Assembly: GCF_900156875.1 (NCBI RefSeq)
Contig: NZ_LT707409.1
Span: 117,700 to 181,699, forward strand
Direction: 5' to 3'
Length of the DNA: 64,000 nucleotides
Source of the DNA: Robertmurraya dakarensis
Lineage (GTDB): Bacteria; Bacillota; Bacilli; Bacillales; Cytobacillaceae
The notes below the pieces were generated by a model. That model searched no databases. It had not been told where the DNA came from and was given only the letters and a program-made list of their open reading frames with translations. Positions 7,400-16,626 of the stretch are shown here, piece after piece. The position numbers were made by a program, and so were the translations under genes. Numbering within the stretch: the first letter of the stretch is position 1; every line of letters starts with the position of its first letter.

Positions 7400-8614
7400 A
7401 TGAACATACTTTGGGGACTTTTAGGAATATTTGTCGTGCTCGGGATCGCGTTTCTTTTATCACAAGCAAGAACATCGATTAATCTTCGTACAATTCTTGG
7501 AGGTTTAGCTATTCAATTTGCTTTTGCCTTTATTGTTTTAAAATGGGAAGCTGGAAGAGCTGGGTTGAATTGGTTTACGATGCGAGTGCAGGATGTTATT
7601 AATTTTGCCAACGAAGGTATTGGTTTCTTATTTGGTCCATTGGCGAACCCCGATACTTTAGGAATGATTTTTGCCTTTAATGTATTAACTATCATTATCT
7701 TCTTCTCCTCTTTAATATCCGTTTTGTATCATCTGGGAATCATGCAATGGTTTATTAAAATCATTGGCGGCGGTCTATCCAAATTATTAGGAACAACTAA
7801 GACAGAATCAATGTCAGCAGCTGCGAATATTTTTGTGGGTCAAACCGAAGCTCCGCTTGTCATTCGTCCATATATCGAGACGATGACAAAATCAGAGCTT
7901 TTTGCAGTCATGACAGGCGGACTTGCCTCCGTCGCGGGTTCGGTACTTGTTGGTTATGCATTATTAGGTGTACCGCTTGAATATCTATTAGCAGCAAGCT
8001 TTATGGCTGCACCAGCCGGATTGGTTTTGGCTAAAATGATCATGCCAGAAACAGAGGAACCGGTAGCAGCTAAGGATGTCGATGTTTCTGAAGATGAAAG
8101 AGCTACTAATGTGATTGATGCTGCAGCCCGTGGTGCCTCTGATGGAATGAGTTTGGCTTTGAATGTTGGGGCAATGTTACTAGCTTTCATTGCTTTAATC
8201 GCACTCATAAATGGTATCTTGAGTGGAATTGGCGGTTTGTTTGGATATGAAGCTTTATCGCTTGAGGGCATTCTAGGCATACTGTTTTCACCGATTGCTT
8301 TTGCAGTAGGTGTGCCTTGGAGTGAAGCTGTAGCAGCAGGGAGTTTTATTGGGCAAAAGCTTGTACTTAACGAGTTTGTTGCCTATTCATCATTTGCCCC
8401 TCAAATTGATTCACTTACTCCTAAAACGGTACTAGTAGTGAGTTTTGCACTCTGTGGATTCGCAAACTTAAGTTCGATGGCCATTTTGCTAGGCGGGCTG
8501 GGAGGAATGGCGCCTAGCCGTCGATCAGATATTGCTAGGCTGGGTGTCCGAGCAGTGGCTGCCGGTATGCTGGCTTCCCTGTTAAGCGCTGCGATTGCGG
8601 GAATTTTCTTTTAA
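7400..8614 (+). CDS. NupC/CNT-family concentrative nucleoside transporter
   Basis: A 404-aa membrane protein with about ten hydrophobic segments. The CNT signature region [17 protein letters not shown] (about 154-170) and the C-terminal [10 protein letters not shown] plus [11 protein letters not shown] blocks are characteristic of ion-coupled nucleoside importers such as Bacillus NupC/NupG. The start ATG 7400 follows AGAGGTG. It stands alone between two terminators. The specific nucleoside cannot be read from sequence. Confidence 0.92.
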   Translation: MNILWGLLGIFVVLGIAFLLSQARTSINLRTILGGLAIQFAFAFIVLKWEAGRAGLNWFTMRVQDVINFANEGIGFLFGPLANPDTLGMIFAFNVLTIIIFFSSLISVLYHLGIMQWFIKIIGGGLSKLLGTTKTESMSAAANIFVGQTEAPLVIRPYIETMTKSELFAVMTGGLASVAGSVLVGYALLGVPLEYLLAASFMAAPAGLVLAKMIMPETEEPVAAKDVDVSEDERATNVIDAAARGASDGMSLALNVGAMLLAFIALIALINGILSGIGGLFGYEALSLEGILGILFSPIAFAVGVPWSEAVAAGSFIGQKLVLNEFVAYSSFAPQIDSLTPKTVLVVSFALCGFANLSSMAILLGGLGGMAPSRRSDIARLGVRAVAAGMLASLLSAAIAGIFF

Positions 8615-8636
8615 CAATTAAACCCACACAAATTAG

Positions 8637-8660
8637 AAAGCCCGAATTAGGGCTTTTTTG
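8637..8660 (+). terminator. rho-independent terminator
   Basis: AAAGCCC-GAATTA-GGGCTTT with a T run. Confidence 0.9.
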
Positions 8661-8701
8661 TTTATGTGAGATTAGTCACAGAAAAATTAGAAACCTCCTA
8701 T

Positions 8702-8741
8702 TATAATTAATTTATTGAAGATTTAAATAATTCAATAAATT
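8702..8741 (+). promoter_or_regulatory. -10 box followed by a perfect inverted repeat ahead of the acyl-CoA dehydrogenase
   Basis: TATAAT (8702-8707) is followed by AATTTATTGAA (8709-8719), an 11-bp spacer, and its exact complement TTCAATAAATT (8731-8741). The repeat covers the expected transcription start, so a repressor operator is likely. No clear -35 was found. Confidence 0.5.
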
Positions 8742-8760
8742 AACATGGAGGGATTTAGGT

Positions 8761-9972
8761 TTGAATGAAATTGAAGAAGTGTTTGGGATAAGTACGGAAG
8801 TGATAAAGTTACGGAAGAAGGTACGAACGTTTATTGATGAGAAGGTTATTCCTGTTGAAACAAAGATCGAAGAGTGGGATGATGAAGGAATTCAACTGTT
8901 AAAAGATTTACAGCAGCAGGCGAAGGAACAGGGGCTTTGGGCTTTAGGTTTACCAAAGGAAATTGGCGGCGGCGGACTTAAGTTTATGGATTATGTTTAT
9001 ATTAATGAAGTGGTTGGCCGTTCCGAAGCAGCAATGTTTGCTCTCGGCACCCATACTGCTCAAGATGGGACCATGTTCCATTTATTTGGAAGTCAAGGGC
9101 AAAAAGATAGATGGTTAATACCGATGGTAAGTGGTGAGATCAATCCTTCTGTCGGGTTAACAGAACCCAATGTTGCCGGTTCCGACCCAACTTTAATACA
9201 ATCGAGAGCAACCTTAGATGGTGATGAATGGGTCATCAATGCGTATAAATGGTTTACGACAGGTGCCAGCCGAGCAGCTTTTACCACGATGTTTTGTGTA
9301 ACAGAACCGCAGGAAGAAAGCAGGCATAAGAGAGCATCGATGATTATTGTCCCAACGGACACACCTGGGTATGAAATAGTCAGAACGGTACCAACGATGG
9401 GACATGTTTCTGGTGACCATTGTGAAATTCGCTTAACAAATGTGAGAGTTCCAAAAGAAAATTTGCTAGGTGAACGGGGTCAAGGTTTTACTATTGCGCA
9501 AAAAAGACTTGGACCAGGAAGAATTTATCATTGTATGAGATGGTTAGGCCAAGCTCAAAGAGCTTTTGATTTAATGTGCCAGTATTCTTTAAATCGTTAT
9601 GCCCATGGCTCTGTTTTGGCTGATAAGCAGATGATCCAAAAATTCATTGCCGATTCTGCAACAGACATTCAATCAGCAAGGTTAATGACATTTGAGGCAG
9701 CAAAGAAAATTGATCGCGGAGAGGATGCGCGTGTGGATATTGCCATGATCAAGGTCTATGGAGCAAAAGTTCTACATAGCGTGATTGACCGTGCCATGCA
9801 GGTACATGGAGGTTTAGGGGTTACGTCCGACACACCGCTGGAAAAAATGTATAGAGACGCTAGATATGCTCGAATTTATGATGGTCCAGATGAAGTTCAC
9901 ACAGCTTCAATTGCCCGGCAAATTCTAAAAAAATACCGTAAAAATGAGAGCTGGGATCCGGCGAATTTTTAA
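8761..9972 (+). CDS. acyl-CoA dehydrogenase (ACAD10/11-like)
   Basis: A 403-aa flavoprotein oxidising acyl-CoA to enoyl-CoA, the first step of beta-oxidation. The N-terminal helical domain is followed by the middle beta domain (GLTEPNVAGSD at about 131-141, WFTTGAS at about 160), then the C-terminal helices with MQVHGGLGVTSDTPLEKMYRDAR split over 340-362 and DGPDEVH near 377-383. The start is TTG 8761 with GGAGGGA upstream. It is a paralogue of the enzyme at 28259 and is preceded by a perfect inverted repeat, so it probably has its own repressor. A terminator follows at 10075. Confidence 0.9.
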   Translation: MNEIEEVFGISTEVIKLRKKVRTFIDEKVIPVETKIEEWDDEGIQLLKDLQQQAKEQGLWALGLPKEIGGGGLKFMDYVYINEVVGRSEAAMFALGTHTAQDGTMFHLFGSQGQKDRWLIPMVSGEINPSVGLTEPNVAGSDPTLIQSRATLDGDEWVINAYKWFTTGASRAAFTTMFCVTEPQEESRHKRASMIIVPTDTPGYEIVRTVPTMGHVSGDHCEIRLTNVRVPKENLLGERGQGFTIAQKRLGPGRIYHCMRWLGQAQRAFDLMCQYSLNRYAHGSVLADKQMIQKFIADSATDIQSARLMTFEAAKKIDRGEDARVDIAMIKVYGAKVLHSVIDRAMQVHGGLGVTSDTPLEKMYRDARYARIYDGPDEVHTASIARQILKKYRKNESWDPANF

Positions 9973-10074
9973 TGAGTTCTCAGATCAATGCCCGAATTCG
10001 CGTGACGAAAGATAAGTTGATTTAGAGGACGATGAGAGCGGTTTTTGACTGGAGCGGGGAAAAATAGTAAGCAG

Positions 10075-10111
10075 GGCGTGAATTCCGGGATGAATTTACG
10101 CCTGTTTTTTT
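10075..10111 (+). terminator. rho-independent terminator
   Basis: GGCGTGAATT pairs with AATTTACGCC (one G-U) over an 8-nt loop and is followed by a T run. Confidence 0.85.
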
Positions 10112-10488
10112 GTTGTTTTAGGGGGATGAAAGACATATTAATAGTAGACTATAGTCGAACTTTCCTAAAACTAAGATAAAACGATAAAGTGACCAGAACT
10201 ATAAAATAACATTAATAGTACTAGATTATTCCGTGTGCTGTACAGAAACCCTCTATTAACAAGGAGATCTAACCAGTAGACCAGGACTTGTTGTTCTAAA
10301 ATCGATATACTCTTAATAATATTATTAAAGAGTTTACTGACGACTTTGGGCGGGTCTACTAAAGTTCTTAAGAATTGGGGGGAGATTTTTAATGATTAGG
10401 TAAAAGATAGGTCATTAATGGTTTAGCTAGGAAAAGGTAACTGAGTTTGCTGTTTAACAATGGAAACATAATTTTGGAATCGGGAAAA

Positions 10489-10502
10489 TGTTAGCGTTTT
10501 CG
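10489..10502 (+). promoter_or_regulatory. cre-like CcpA site upstream of the TRAP operon
   Basis: TGTTAGCGTTTTCG matches the CcpA consensus TGWAANCGNTNWCA at 12 of 14 positions. It lies about 100 bp before dctP, compatible with carbon catabolite control of C4-dicarboxylate uptake. Confidence 0.4.
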
Positions 10503-10597
10503 TACAGTGTAGGTGGGTGCAATTGTGTATTCAGCAATCATAGAACATTTTCGTTATAAAAATTCAGATTATTCTGTAATTAAAAAGGAGTGTAAAA

Positions 10598-11755
10598 ATG
10601 AGCAGATTTAAGTCGTTATTTTTTATTAGCTTGAGCTTTGTACTGCTACTGGTTACAGCTGGTTGTGTGGAAAAATCATCACCTTCAACAAGCAATTCTA
10701 CAACGCCAGCAGATGGGGGTGCTGAAGAGGAAGAAACAATCGTCTTGCGAGCGTCATCTGGCTTGCCAGATCATCAAGTATGGATGAAATCAATTATCTT
10801 TCCTTGGATTGAAAGAGTGGAGAAGGAAACTAACGGACGAGTGAAATTTGATGTATTTACTGGTGGAGAGCTTGTAACACTTGGACAAGAATATGATGCA
10901 TTAAAAGCAGGTACTATTGATGTTGCATTGCCGATTATGCCGCTTTATGATCCTAGTCGATTCCCGTTATCAGAAGTGACTATGCTGCCACTAGTGGAAT
11001 CAGATCCTAAAGTGATGAACGAGGCATTTTCGAAACTTATTTATGGGGACTATCCAATAAAGGATGGTAAAACATTCAGTGAATTAGAGTATAACTCAAA
11101 TGGTTTAAAAACATGGGCAATGACTGGTGGTAATGCTTATGTTATTTCGACAACTGAGTTAGACTTTGATAGTGCTGAAGATTTTAAAGGAGCTAGAATT
11201 CGAACTGGCGCGAGATTAAGTGAATTGTTTATTAATAATATTGGAGCATCACCGATTAGCATGCCGCAAACCGATGCCTATGATGCTTTGAGCCGAGGTA
11301 CAATTGATGGAAACCTTTTATCTGTCAGTGATTGGTTAGGCTGGGGTTATACAGATTTATTTAAGTATACTCTAACAGGGGCAAATATTGGACACTTTTC
11401 TGCGGTATTTGGAATGTTGGAGGAAAAGTGGAATACCATTCCAGCGGATATACAGGAAATCATGGAAACTGCAGCGAGAGAAATACAAATCTCAGAAGAA
11501 GCACGTGCAGTTATGACTGAAGAATACAATAATGTCATGGAAGCAGTAGAGGGTAAAGTTAAATTTGAAACAGTTGATGAGCTAGAGCCTGATGGTAAAG
11601 AGCTTGTTGTAGGGGCTATGGAAAAAACATGGTATGACTGGATTGAACTAATGGAAGAAGCGGGACAACCAGGAAAGGAAACAGCTATTTTATGGAGAGA
11701 TCTTGTTGTAGAGGCTGGCGGAAAGGTACCGGATGCCATAATGGAGCTAGAATAA
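10598..11755 (+). CDS. dctP: TRAP transporter substrate-binding lipoprotein DctP
   Basis: A 385-aa extracytoplasmic solute receptor. It has a lipoprotein signal with lipobox VTAGC (Cys about 23), then an acidic linker and a DctP fold: ASSGLPDH at about 52, GGELVTLGQEYDALKAGTIDVA at about 88-109, and a conserved Arg in GARIRTG (about 201-207) that normally binds the substrate carboxylate. It delivers a carboxylate to the DctM/DctQ membrane proteins encoded next. The start ATG 10598 follows AAAGGAG. The substrate (dicarboxylate, sialic acid or other acid) cannot be assigned. Confidence 0.92.
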   Translation: MSRFKSLFFISLSFVLLLVTAGCVEKSSPSTSNSTTPADGGAEEEETIVLRASSGLPDHQVWMKSIIFPWIERVEKETNGRVKFDVFTGGELVTLGQEYDALKAGTIDVALPIMPLYDPSRFPLSEVTMLPLVESDPKVMNEAFSKLIYGDYPIKDGKTFSELEYNSNGLKTWAMTGGNAYVISTTELDFDSAEDFKGARIRTGARLSELFINNIGASPISMPQTDAYDALSRGTIDGNLLSVSDWLGWGYTDLFKYTLTGANIGHFSAVFGMLEEKWNTIPADIQEIMETAAREIQISEEARAVMTEEYNNVMEAVEGKVKFETVDELEPDGKELVVGAMEKTWYDWIELMEEAGQPGKETAILWRDLVVEAGGKVPDAIMELE

Positions 11756-11789
11756 TAACTCAATTATTACAATCCGGAGGTGATCTTTT

Positions 11790-13109
11790 TTGTCAGAGTC
11801 AGTAGCTTTAATCATTATTTTTGCGCTATTCTTTCTCCTGTTAGTACTTGGGCAGCAAATTAGTACCGTCCTCTTTACAACCGGGATAGTCGGGATATTT
11901 TTATACGGGGGAAGCGGTGCCCTGACCGGAATTCTGCAGCTGGAACCATACACAAGGGTTGCGAGTTATGCTTTAACCACAATTCCATTGTTTATCCTAA
12001 TGGCAGAATTTATCATCTATTCAGATATTGTAAAATACCTGTATCATCTGCTTTTCCGGATGTCACGGGGGAAGCCGGGAATTCTTGGGGGATTTACGAT
12101 CGTGCTGGGGGGATTCCTTGGGGCTGTGTCAGGTTCCTCTTCAGCGATTTCTGCTGCTTTAGGGCAAATTTCAGTTCCTGAACTAACGAAACGGGGCTAT
12201 CGGGAAGATCTTGCAGGGGCCATTGCGGCCACTGCGGGTTGCTTAGCTACCATTATTCCTCCAACGATAGGATTAATTATCTACGGGGCAATTACCCAAA
12301 CACCTGTTGGCCAGCTATTTATGGCATCCGTTATTCCAGGGATTATTACGGTAGTTGTGTTAGTGATCACGACATTAATCTTTTTTCGGATGACGAGAGT
12401 GAAAGTGAATGGAGAAACAGGCACGGTTCCATCTGAGGTGAAGGAAGACATTCCTGCTTCAAAAATCGTCATATCACTGATTGCGAGCTTTTTCATCATG
12501 AGCGTTGTATTCTTCGGAATTTACTCGGGAATATTTACTCCTACTGAAGCAGGAGGAGCAGGCGCATTTATTAGTTTAATAGCTGCAGCGTGTTTAGGGA
12601 AAGTGAATTTTTCTTTTATAAAAAAATCACTTGTCAGCACGGTGAAAATCACAACTATGGTTCTAATGGTCATGATCGGGGCGCAGGTGTTTGCCAAATT
12701 TATTTCCTTATCAATGCTGCCTAGAAAATTAATTGCCTTATTAGAACCTTTAACAAGTACACCTGTATTAGTGATTGGACTCCTGTTATTGACTTTCTTC
12801 ATCCTGTTCATGTTCATGGAAGGTGCTGCAGTGCTCTTAATGGCGGTTCCGATTACGTTGCCGATTGCGCAAATGGTGGGAATTGATGCACTTGAGTTTG
12901 GGATTTTGATTAGTCTTGTTGGATCAGCTGGACTTCTTACACCACCAGTCGGGATGGCAGTGTATGCTGTTGCCGGTGTGACGAAAATATCAATTGAACG
13001 GTTGTTCCGATTTGGAATGATCTATGCGATTGTTATTACTGTCGTAGTAATACCAGTGATTCTTATTTTCCCTGAACTCATTACGTGGCTTCCTGATACA
13101 ATGAAATGA
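11790..13109 (+). CDS. dctM: TRAP transporter large permease DctM
   Basis: A 439-aa protein with about 12 membrane segments and the DctM signature SGSSSAISAALG (about 111-122), GAITQTPVGQLF and PTEAGGAGA. It is the ion-coupled channel subunit. The start is TTG 11790 with GGAGGTGATC upstream. It is the second gene of the operon; the usual order is P-Q-M, but here M comes before Q. Confidence 0.93.
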   Translation: MSESVALIIIFALFFLLLVLGQQISTVLFTTGIVGIFLYGGSGALTGILQLEPYTRVASYALTTIPLFILMAEFIIYSDIVKYLYHLLFRMSRGKPGILGGFTIVLGGFLGAVSGSSSAISAALGQISVPELTKRGYREDLAGAIAATAGCLATIIPPTIGLIIYGAITQTPVGQLFMASVIPGIITVVVLVITTLIFFRMTRVKVNGETGTVPSEVKEDIPASKIVISLIASFFIMSVVFFGIYSGIFTPTEAGGAGAFISLIAAACLGKVNFSFIKKSLVSTVKITTMVLMVMIGAQVFAKFISLSMLPRKLIALLEPLTSTPVLVIGLLLLTFFILFMFMEGAAVLLMAVPITLPIAQMVGIDALEFGILISLVGSAGLLTPPVGMAVYAVAGVTKISIERLFRFGMIYAIVITVVVIPVILIFPELITWLPDTMK

Positions 13110-13130
13110 CCATAAAGGATGTGAATTGAC

Positions 13131-13643
13131 ATGGAGGGGAATTCAGCAATTTTAACGAAAAGTTTTAACCGTCTTAAAGTAGGCGGTTTGGCGGTCAGCG
13201 GTATAGCAGTATTGATTATAATGGGGATTATTGTAGTGGATGTTACACTTAGAAACTTATTCAATTCTTCCATTTCTGGAAATTATGAAATCATTCAGAA
13301 GTACTTTATGCCGTTAGCGATTTTTCCTGCCATGGCTTTGACGTATTCGTCGGGGTTGATGCCAAGGCTCGGCATGTTTGTTGAAAAATTGTCTGCTAAA
13401 TCACAGAACGTGATACATGTGATCTTAACTTTTATTGATTTATTTGTCATGGTTCTCGTAACAATCTACACATGGAATTATGCGATGCAAGCTCTGGCTG
13501 AAAAAATCACGTTTCCAGCCGGTGGTGGAATGTATCCGCTGTATCCTATTTTATTTCTCGTTCCGATTGGCTATGCTATGCTTGGGGTAGAAATAATTTA
13601 CAAAATTATAGAAGCTTTGAAAAAGCATAAATCCATTACTTAA
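13131..13643 (+). CDS. dctQ: TRAP transporter small permease DctQ
   Basis: A 170-aa protein with four membrane segments, matching DctQ in length, topology and position (GNYEIIQKYF near residue 48, PLYPILFLVPIGYAMLGVE near 136-154). It forms the small integral subunit of the TRAP transporter with DctM. The start ATG 13131 lies 22 bases after dctM and has AAGGATGTG upstream. Confidence 0.88.
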   Translation: MEGNSAILTKSFNRLKVGGLAVSGIAVLIIMGIIVVDVTLRNLFNSSISGNYEIIQKYFMPLAIFPAMALTYSSGLMPRLGMFVEKLSAKSQNVIHVILTFIDLFVMVLVTIYTWNYAMQALAEKITFPAGGGMYPLYPILFLVPIGYAMLGVEIIYKIIEALKKHKSIT

Positions 13644-13726
13644 TAGGATCTACTTCAATCTTCTAAAATCAGGGCATCTAAAAAGCCGCTCAGAGCTGCA
13701 ATAAATGAATAAAAATGCCTATTCTT

Positions 13727-13757
13727 GACCATTCTGATATCTGGAATGGTCTTTTTA
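13727..13757 (+). terminator. rho-independent terminator of the TRAP operon
   Basis: GACCATTC pairs with GAATGGTC over a 9-nt loop and is followed by T5. The longer frame of the next gene overlaps this hairpin, which argues for the downstream start. Confidence 0.85.
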
Positions 13758-13784
13758 TGTTTTTTTATTTATGAGGTGGTAGCA

Positions 13785-14438
13785 GTGGGGAAGCAGTTTG
13801 CAGTCTTAGGCTTAGGGCGGTTTGGCGGAACTTTGGTCAAAGAATTTGCAGAAATAGGGATTGAAGTATTAGCCGTAGATACTGATGTGGCAAAAGTCCA
13901 ACATTACGCAAAGTATGCAACACATGCTGTATTAGCGAATCCAATGGATGAGGGCTCAATGCGGGGATTAGGACTTAGCAATATGGACCATGTCTTTATT
14001 TCATTTGGAGACGATATTCAAGCAAGTGTACTGACGGCATTATTATTAAAAGAATTAGGGGTTCCTCAGGTATGGGCAAAAGCCCACGATGATCATCATG
14101 CCAAAGTTCTTGAAAAAATTGGTGTCGATCGAGTGATTCATCCTGAGAAGGATATGGCAAAGCGTATTGCTCATCATATCACCTCTAAAAAAATGGTTGA
14201 TTTCATTGAACTTTCGAAGGAACTTAGTATTGCAGAAGTAGTGGCTTCAGAAAAGATAGCGAATAAAACATTAAAAGAATTAAATACAAGAGGAAGATAT
14301 GGCTGCATCATTGTAGCAATTCATAGGGGAGAAGAAACTCTTGTAGCTATGCCTGATGATAGAATTTTAGAAGGCGACATCTTGATCCTAATTGGCCGGA
14401 ATGAAGATATCGATCGGTTCGACAGGAGAGGAGTATGA
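13785..14438 (+). CDS. Ktr potassium uptake regulatory (RCK) subunit, KtrA/KtrC type
   Basis: A 217-aa cytoplasmic protein: an RCK_N Rossmann domain starting FAVLGLGRFGG, with HPEKDMAKRIAHHI in the middle, and an RCK_C domain from about residue 135. It gates KtrB/KtrD potassium channels and binds nucleotides and, in the C domain, c-di-AMP in the known family. The start is GTG 13785 with GAGGTGG five bases upstream; a longer frame from 13725 crosses the TRAP terminator. No KtrB/KtrD gene is adjacent, as is also true of B. subtilis KtrC. Confidence 0.88.
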   Translation: MGKQFAVLGLGRFGGTLVKEFAEIGIEVLAVDTDVAKVQHYAKYATHAVLANPMDEGSMRGLGLSNMDHVFISFGDDIQASVLTALLLKELGVPQVWAKAHDDHHAKVLEKIGVDRVIHPEKDMAKRIAHHITSKKMVDFIELSKELSIAEVVASEKIANKTLKELNTRGRYGCIIVAIHRGEETLVAMPDDRILEGDILILIGRNEDIDRFDRRGV

Positions 14439-14476
14439 GACCATACTTTAAAGGCATTTAATAAATGAGTTATTTA

Positions 14477-14503
14477 AAAAACAGGCTCAAAACCTGTTTT
14501 TTT
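14477..14503 (+). terminator. rho-independent terminator
   Basis: AAAACAGG-CTCAAAA-CCTGTTTT followed by T. Confidence 0.85.
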
Positions 14504-14631
14504 AATGCGATAACTAAAATTTTATAGAATCATAGATTTGTTTTTCTGAGTTTTGATTTATTCTTTCTTTCATTAATTTTCTAAAACAGCAAATAATGAG
14601 TACATAGCGTAAATGAAAGAAGGGATATCGG

Positions 14632-16338
14632 TTGAAAAGGTTATGGTCTTTATTCGTCATAATTTTATTGTTATTATCATTTGCACAAAAGTCGTCTGCG
14701 ATCATTTTTAGTGATGTGTTTAGCTACAAAGAGGAAATCGATTATCTAACATCAAGGGACATCATCAGAGGTTTTGATAACGGAACATTTGGTCCTCAAA
14801 GTCCGATTAAACGAATACAAGCCGTTCAGATGATTCTGCGGGAAAAAGGAATTACGGATTATTCAGCACCAGATCCGGGCTTCATTGATATAAAGCCTGG
14901 TGACTATGGATATGATGAAGTGGCTAAAGCCGTCTCAATGGGTTTTATAAGTGGAAAAACCGATGTAAACGGGAATAAATACTTTGACCGGTATGGCACC
15001 CTAACTCGTGGACAGATGGCCAAAATTCTTGCGATTGCATACAATTTAAAAGGTGAATACTTTCGCAATTTTTCCGATGTAACGAAAGGCAGCTGGGAAT
15101 ATGAGTTTGTCAGCGCTCTTGCGGCGAACAATATAACAACAGGCTATGAAGATAATAGCTTTAGACCATATGAAAAGTTAAAAAGACAGCATTTCGCGGT
15201 ATTTATGGCTAGAAATTTGGATGATCGCTTTAAACCGCTTCCTGAACTTCAAGCCCATTTTATAGACGTAGGACAAGGTGATAGCAGCTTAATACTTAGT
15301 CCTAATGGAAAAACAATCCTCATTGACGGCGGCAGGCATTCTGCTGGTGAAAAGGTGGTAGCGTACTTGAAGAAGGCTGGGGTAACTTCGATTGATTATC
15401 TCGTGGCCACCCATCCAGATGCCGATCATATTGGTGGATTGCTTGATGTTCTGCGGCAAATTCCAGTTAAAATGGTCATTGATAGTGGAAAAGAACACAC
15501 ATCAGAAACTTACATTGATTACTTAAATTTAATTCAACAAAAAAATATTCATTTTCGTATAGCTAAAACAGGAGACATTATTTCGATCGACCCGGCGTTT
15601 ATCATTCAAGTCTTAAATAGTGGAGATCAAGAGGTAACTGATAATAATGATGCATCCATTGTTTTGAAATTATCTTATAATCAAATTGACTTTATGTTTA
15701 CAGGGGATGCCGGTGTTGAGGTAGAAGAACGCATGTTGTCACGTTTTAATGTAGGTGCGGATATTTTAAAGGTTTCTCACCATGGTTCAAGCACGGGTTC
15801 ATCATGGGCGTTCATCAATGCAGTGAAACCAAAGGCGTCCATCCTTTCCTATGGAGACAACTCCTATGGACATCCTACAAGTGAAGTGGTTAGCAGGCTT
15901 AAGGCAGCGGGCTCCGCTCTATATTCAACAATGGGGCAAGGAGATATTGTTGTAAGCACGAATGGTCAAAGTTATCGAGTCTCCGCTAAACCTTGGCAAA
16001 GTGGAACTTCTCCAGCCCCAAGCCCAGTGGTGAAGTCTGATATTAGAATCATTAGTGTTGATGAGGCGAACGAAAAGGTTACGATTAAAAATGCGGGGTC
16101 CTTAAATGTAGATATGTCTGGATGGAAGCTTGTAAGCGTAGAAGGAAATCAAACGTATGATTTTCCAACAGGTTTTATTTTAAAAGCAGGGGCGACAGTG
16201 ACGATTGCGTCAGGATCAAATGCGGTGAATAAGCCTCCAAATATTTTAAGATGGACAAACGCAAATATTTGGAATAATAGTGGCGACCCTGCACAATTAT
16301 TTAATGCTGGTGGTGGAAAAGTTAGTGAATACAGGTAA
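14632..16338 (+). CDS. secreted protein: SLH repeats, ComEC-like metallo-beta-lactamase domain, lamin-tail domain
   Basis: 568 aa. Signal peptide at 1-23; three S-layer homology repeats at about 25-195 (FSDVFSY, FIDIKPGDYGYDEVAKAVSMG, FSDVTKGSWEYEFVSALAANN), which bind cell-wall polysaccharide; a metallo-beta-lactamase fold at about 205-460 with metal motif THPDADH and SHHGSS, like the ComEC/Rec2 hydrolase; then a Pro-rich linker and an LTD-type beta domain at about 475-568. It is thus a wall-anchored hydrolase, substrate unknown, perhaps nucleic acid or nucleotide. The start is TTG 14632 after GAAGGGAT. The downstream DUF3006 gene overlaps its end, a common pairing. Confidence 0.85.
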   Translation: MKRLWSLFVIILLLLSFAQKSSAIIFSDVFSYKEEIDYLTSRDIIRGFDNGTFGPQSPIKRIQAVQMILREKGITDYSAPDPGFIDIKPGDYGYDEVAKAVSMGFISGKTDVNGNKYFDRYGTLTRGQMAKILAIAYNLKGEYFRNFSDVTKGSWEYEFVSALAANNITTGYEDNSFRPYEKLKRQHFAVFMARNLDDRFKPLPELQAHFIDVGQGDSSLILSPNGKTILIDGGRHSAGEKVVAYLKKAGVTSIDYLVATHPDADHIGGLLDVLRQIPVKMVIDSGKEHTSETYIDYLNLIQQKNIHFRIAKTGDIISIDPAFIIQVLNSGDQEVTDNNDASIVLKLSYNQIDFMFTGDAGVEVEERMLSRFNVGADILKVSHHGSSTGSSWAFINAVKPKASILSYGDNSYGHPTSEVVSRLKAAGSALYSTMGQGDIVVSTNGQSYRVSAKPWQSGTSPAPSPVVKSDIRIISVDEANEKVTIKNAGSLNVDMSGWKLVSVEGNQTYDFPTGFILKAGATVTIASGSNAVNKPPNILRWTNANIWNNSGDPAQLFNAGGGKVSEYR

Positions 16339-16576
16339 ATATACAGTGGATCGATTTGAAGGGGAGCAGGCGGTTCTTCTTTTTCGAGAAGATGAGAGTA
16401 TTCAAGTCCTAAAAAACAAAACTGAACTTCCTGCAGATGTGTCAGAAGGAGATATTCTCTATTTGCAGTTCAATGAGGATGGGGAACTGGTGTCCTCAAA
16501 AGTACTTAAGGAAGAAACAACGAAAGCCCGGGAAGAAGTGAGGGATTTATTGAGTAAGTTAAAGAACAAAGAATGA
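16325..16576 (+). CDS. DUF3006 family small protein
   Basis: 83 aa starting GTG 16325. The sequence GKYTVDRFEGEQAVLL is the typical DUF3006 opening, and the family is usually encoded next to extracellular metallo-beta-lactamase proteins, as here. It overlaps the previous gene by 14 bases. Possible earlier starts at 16280-16310 would add residues not found in the family. The function is unknown; it has no signal peptide. Confidence 0.7.
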   Translation: MNTGKYTVDRFEGEQAVLLFREDESIQVLKNKTELPADVSEGDILYLQFNEDGELVSSKVLKEETTKAREEVRDLLSKLKNKE

Positions 16577-16626
16577 AAAAGCTGGCCTTAAAGGATCGTA
16601 ATGGTGCTATAAGGTCAGCTTTTATT
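16577..16626. terminator. bidirectional terminator between DUF3006 and Spo0E genes
   Basis: AAAAGCTGGCCTTA pairs with TAAGGTCAGCTTTT (one G-U), with T runs in both orientations; the genes converge. Confidence 0.75.

Larger units (their letters stand above)
9973..10597 (+). other. 625-bp non-coding stretch upstream of the TRAP operon
   Basis: Contains the acyl-CoA dehydrogenase terminator (10075-10111), a perfect 16-bp palindrome TTAATAAT/ATTATTAA (10313-10328) and a cre-like site (10489-10502). No supported gene was found in either strand. The remainder is AT-rich leader without a motif I recognise. Confidence 0.5.

Noticed and set aside
10112..10597. Small RNA or small gene in the region before dctP
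   Set aside because: No terminator-ended structure or frame with a ribosome site could be supported; only the palindrome and cre-like site stand out.
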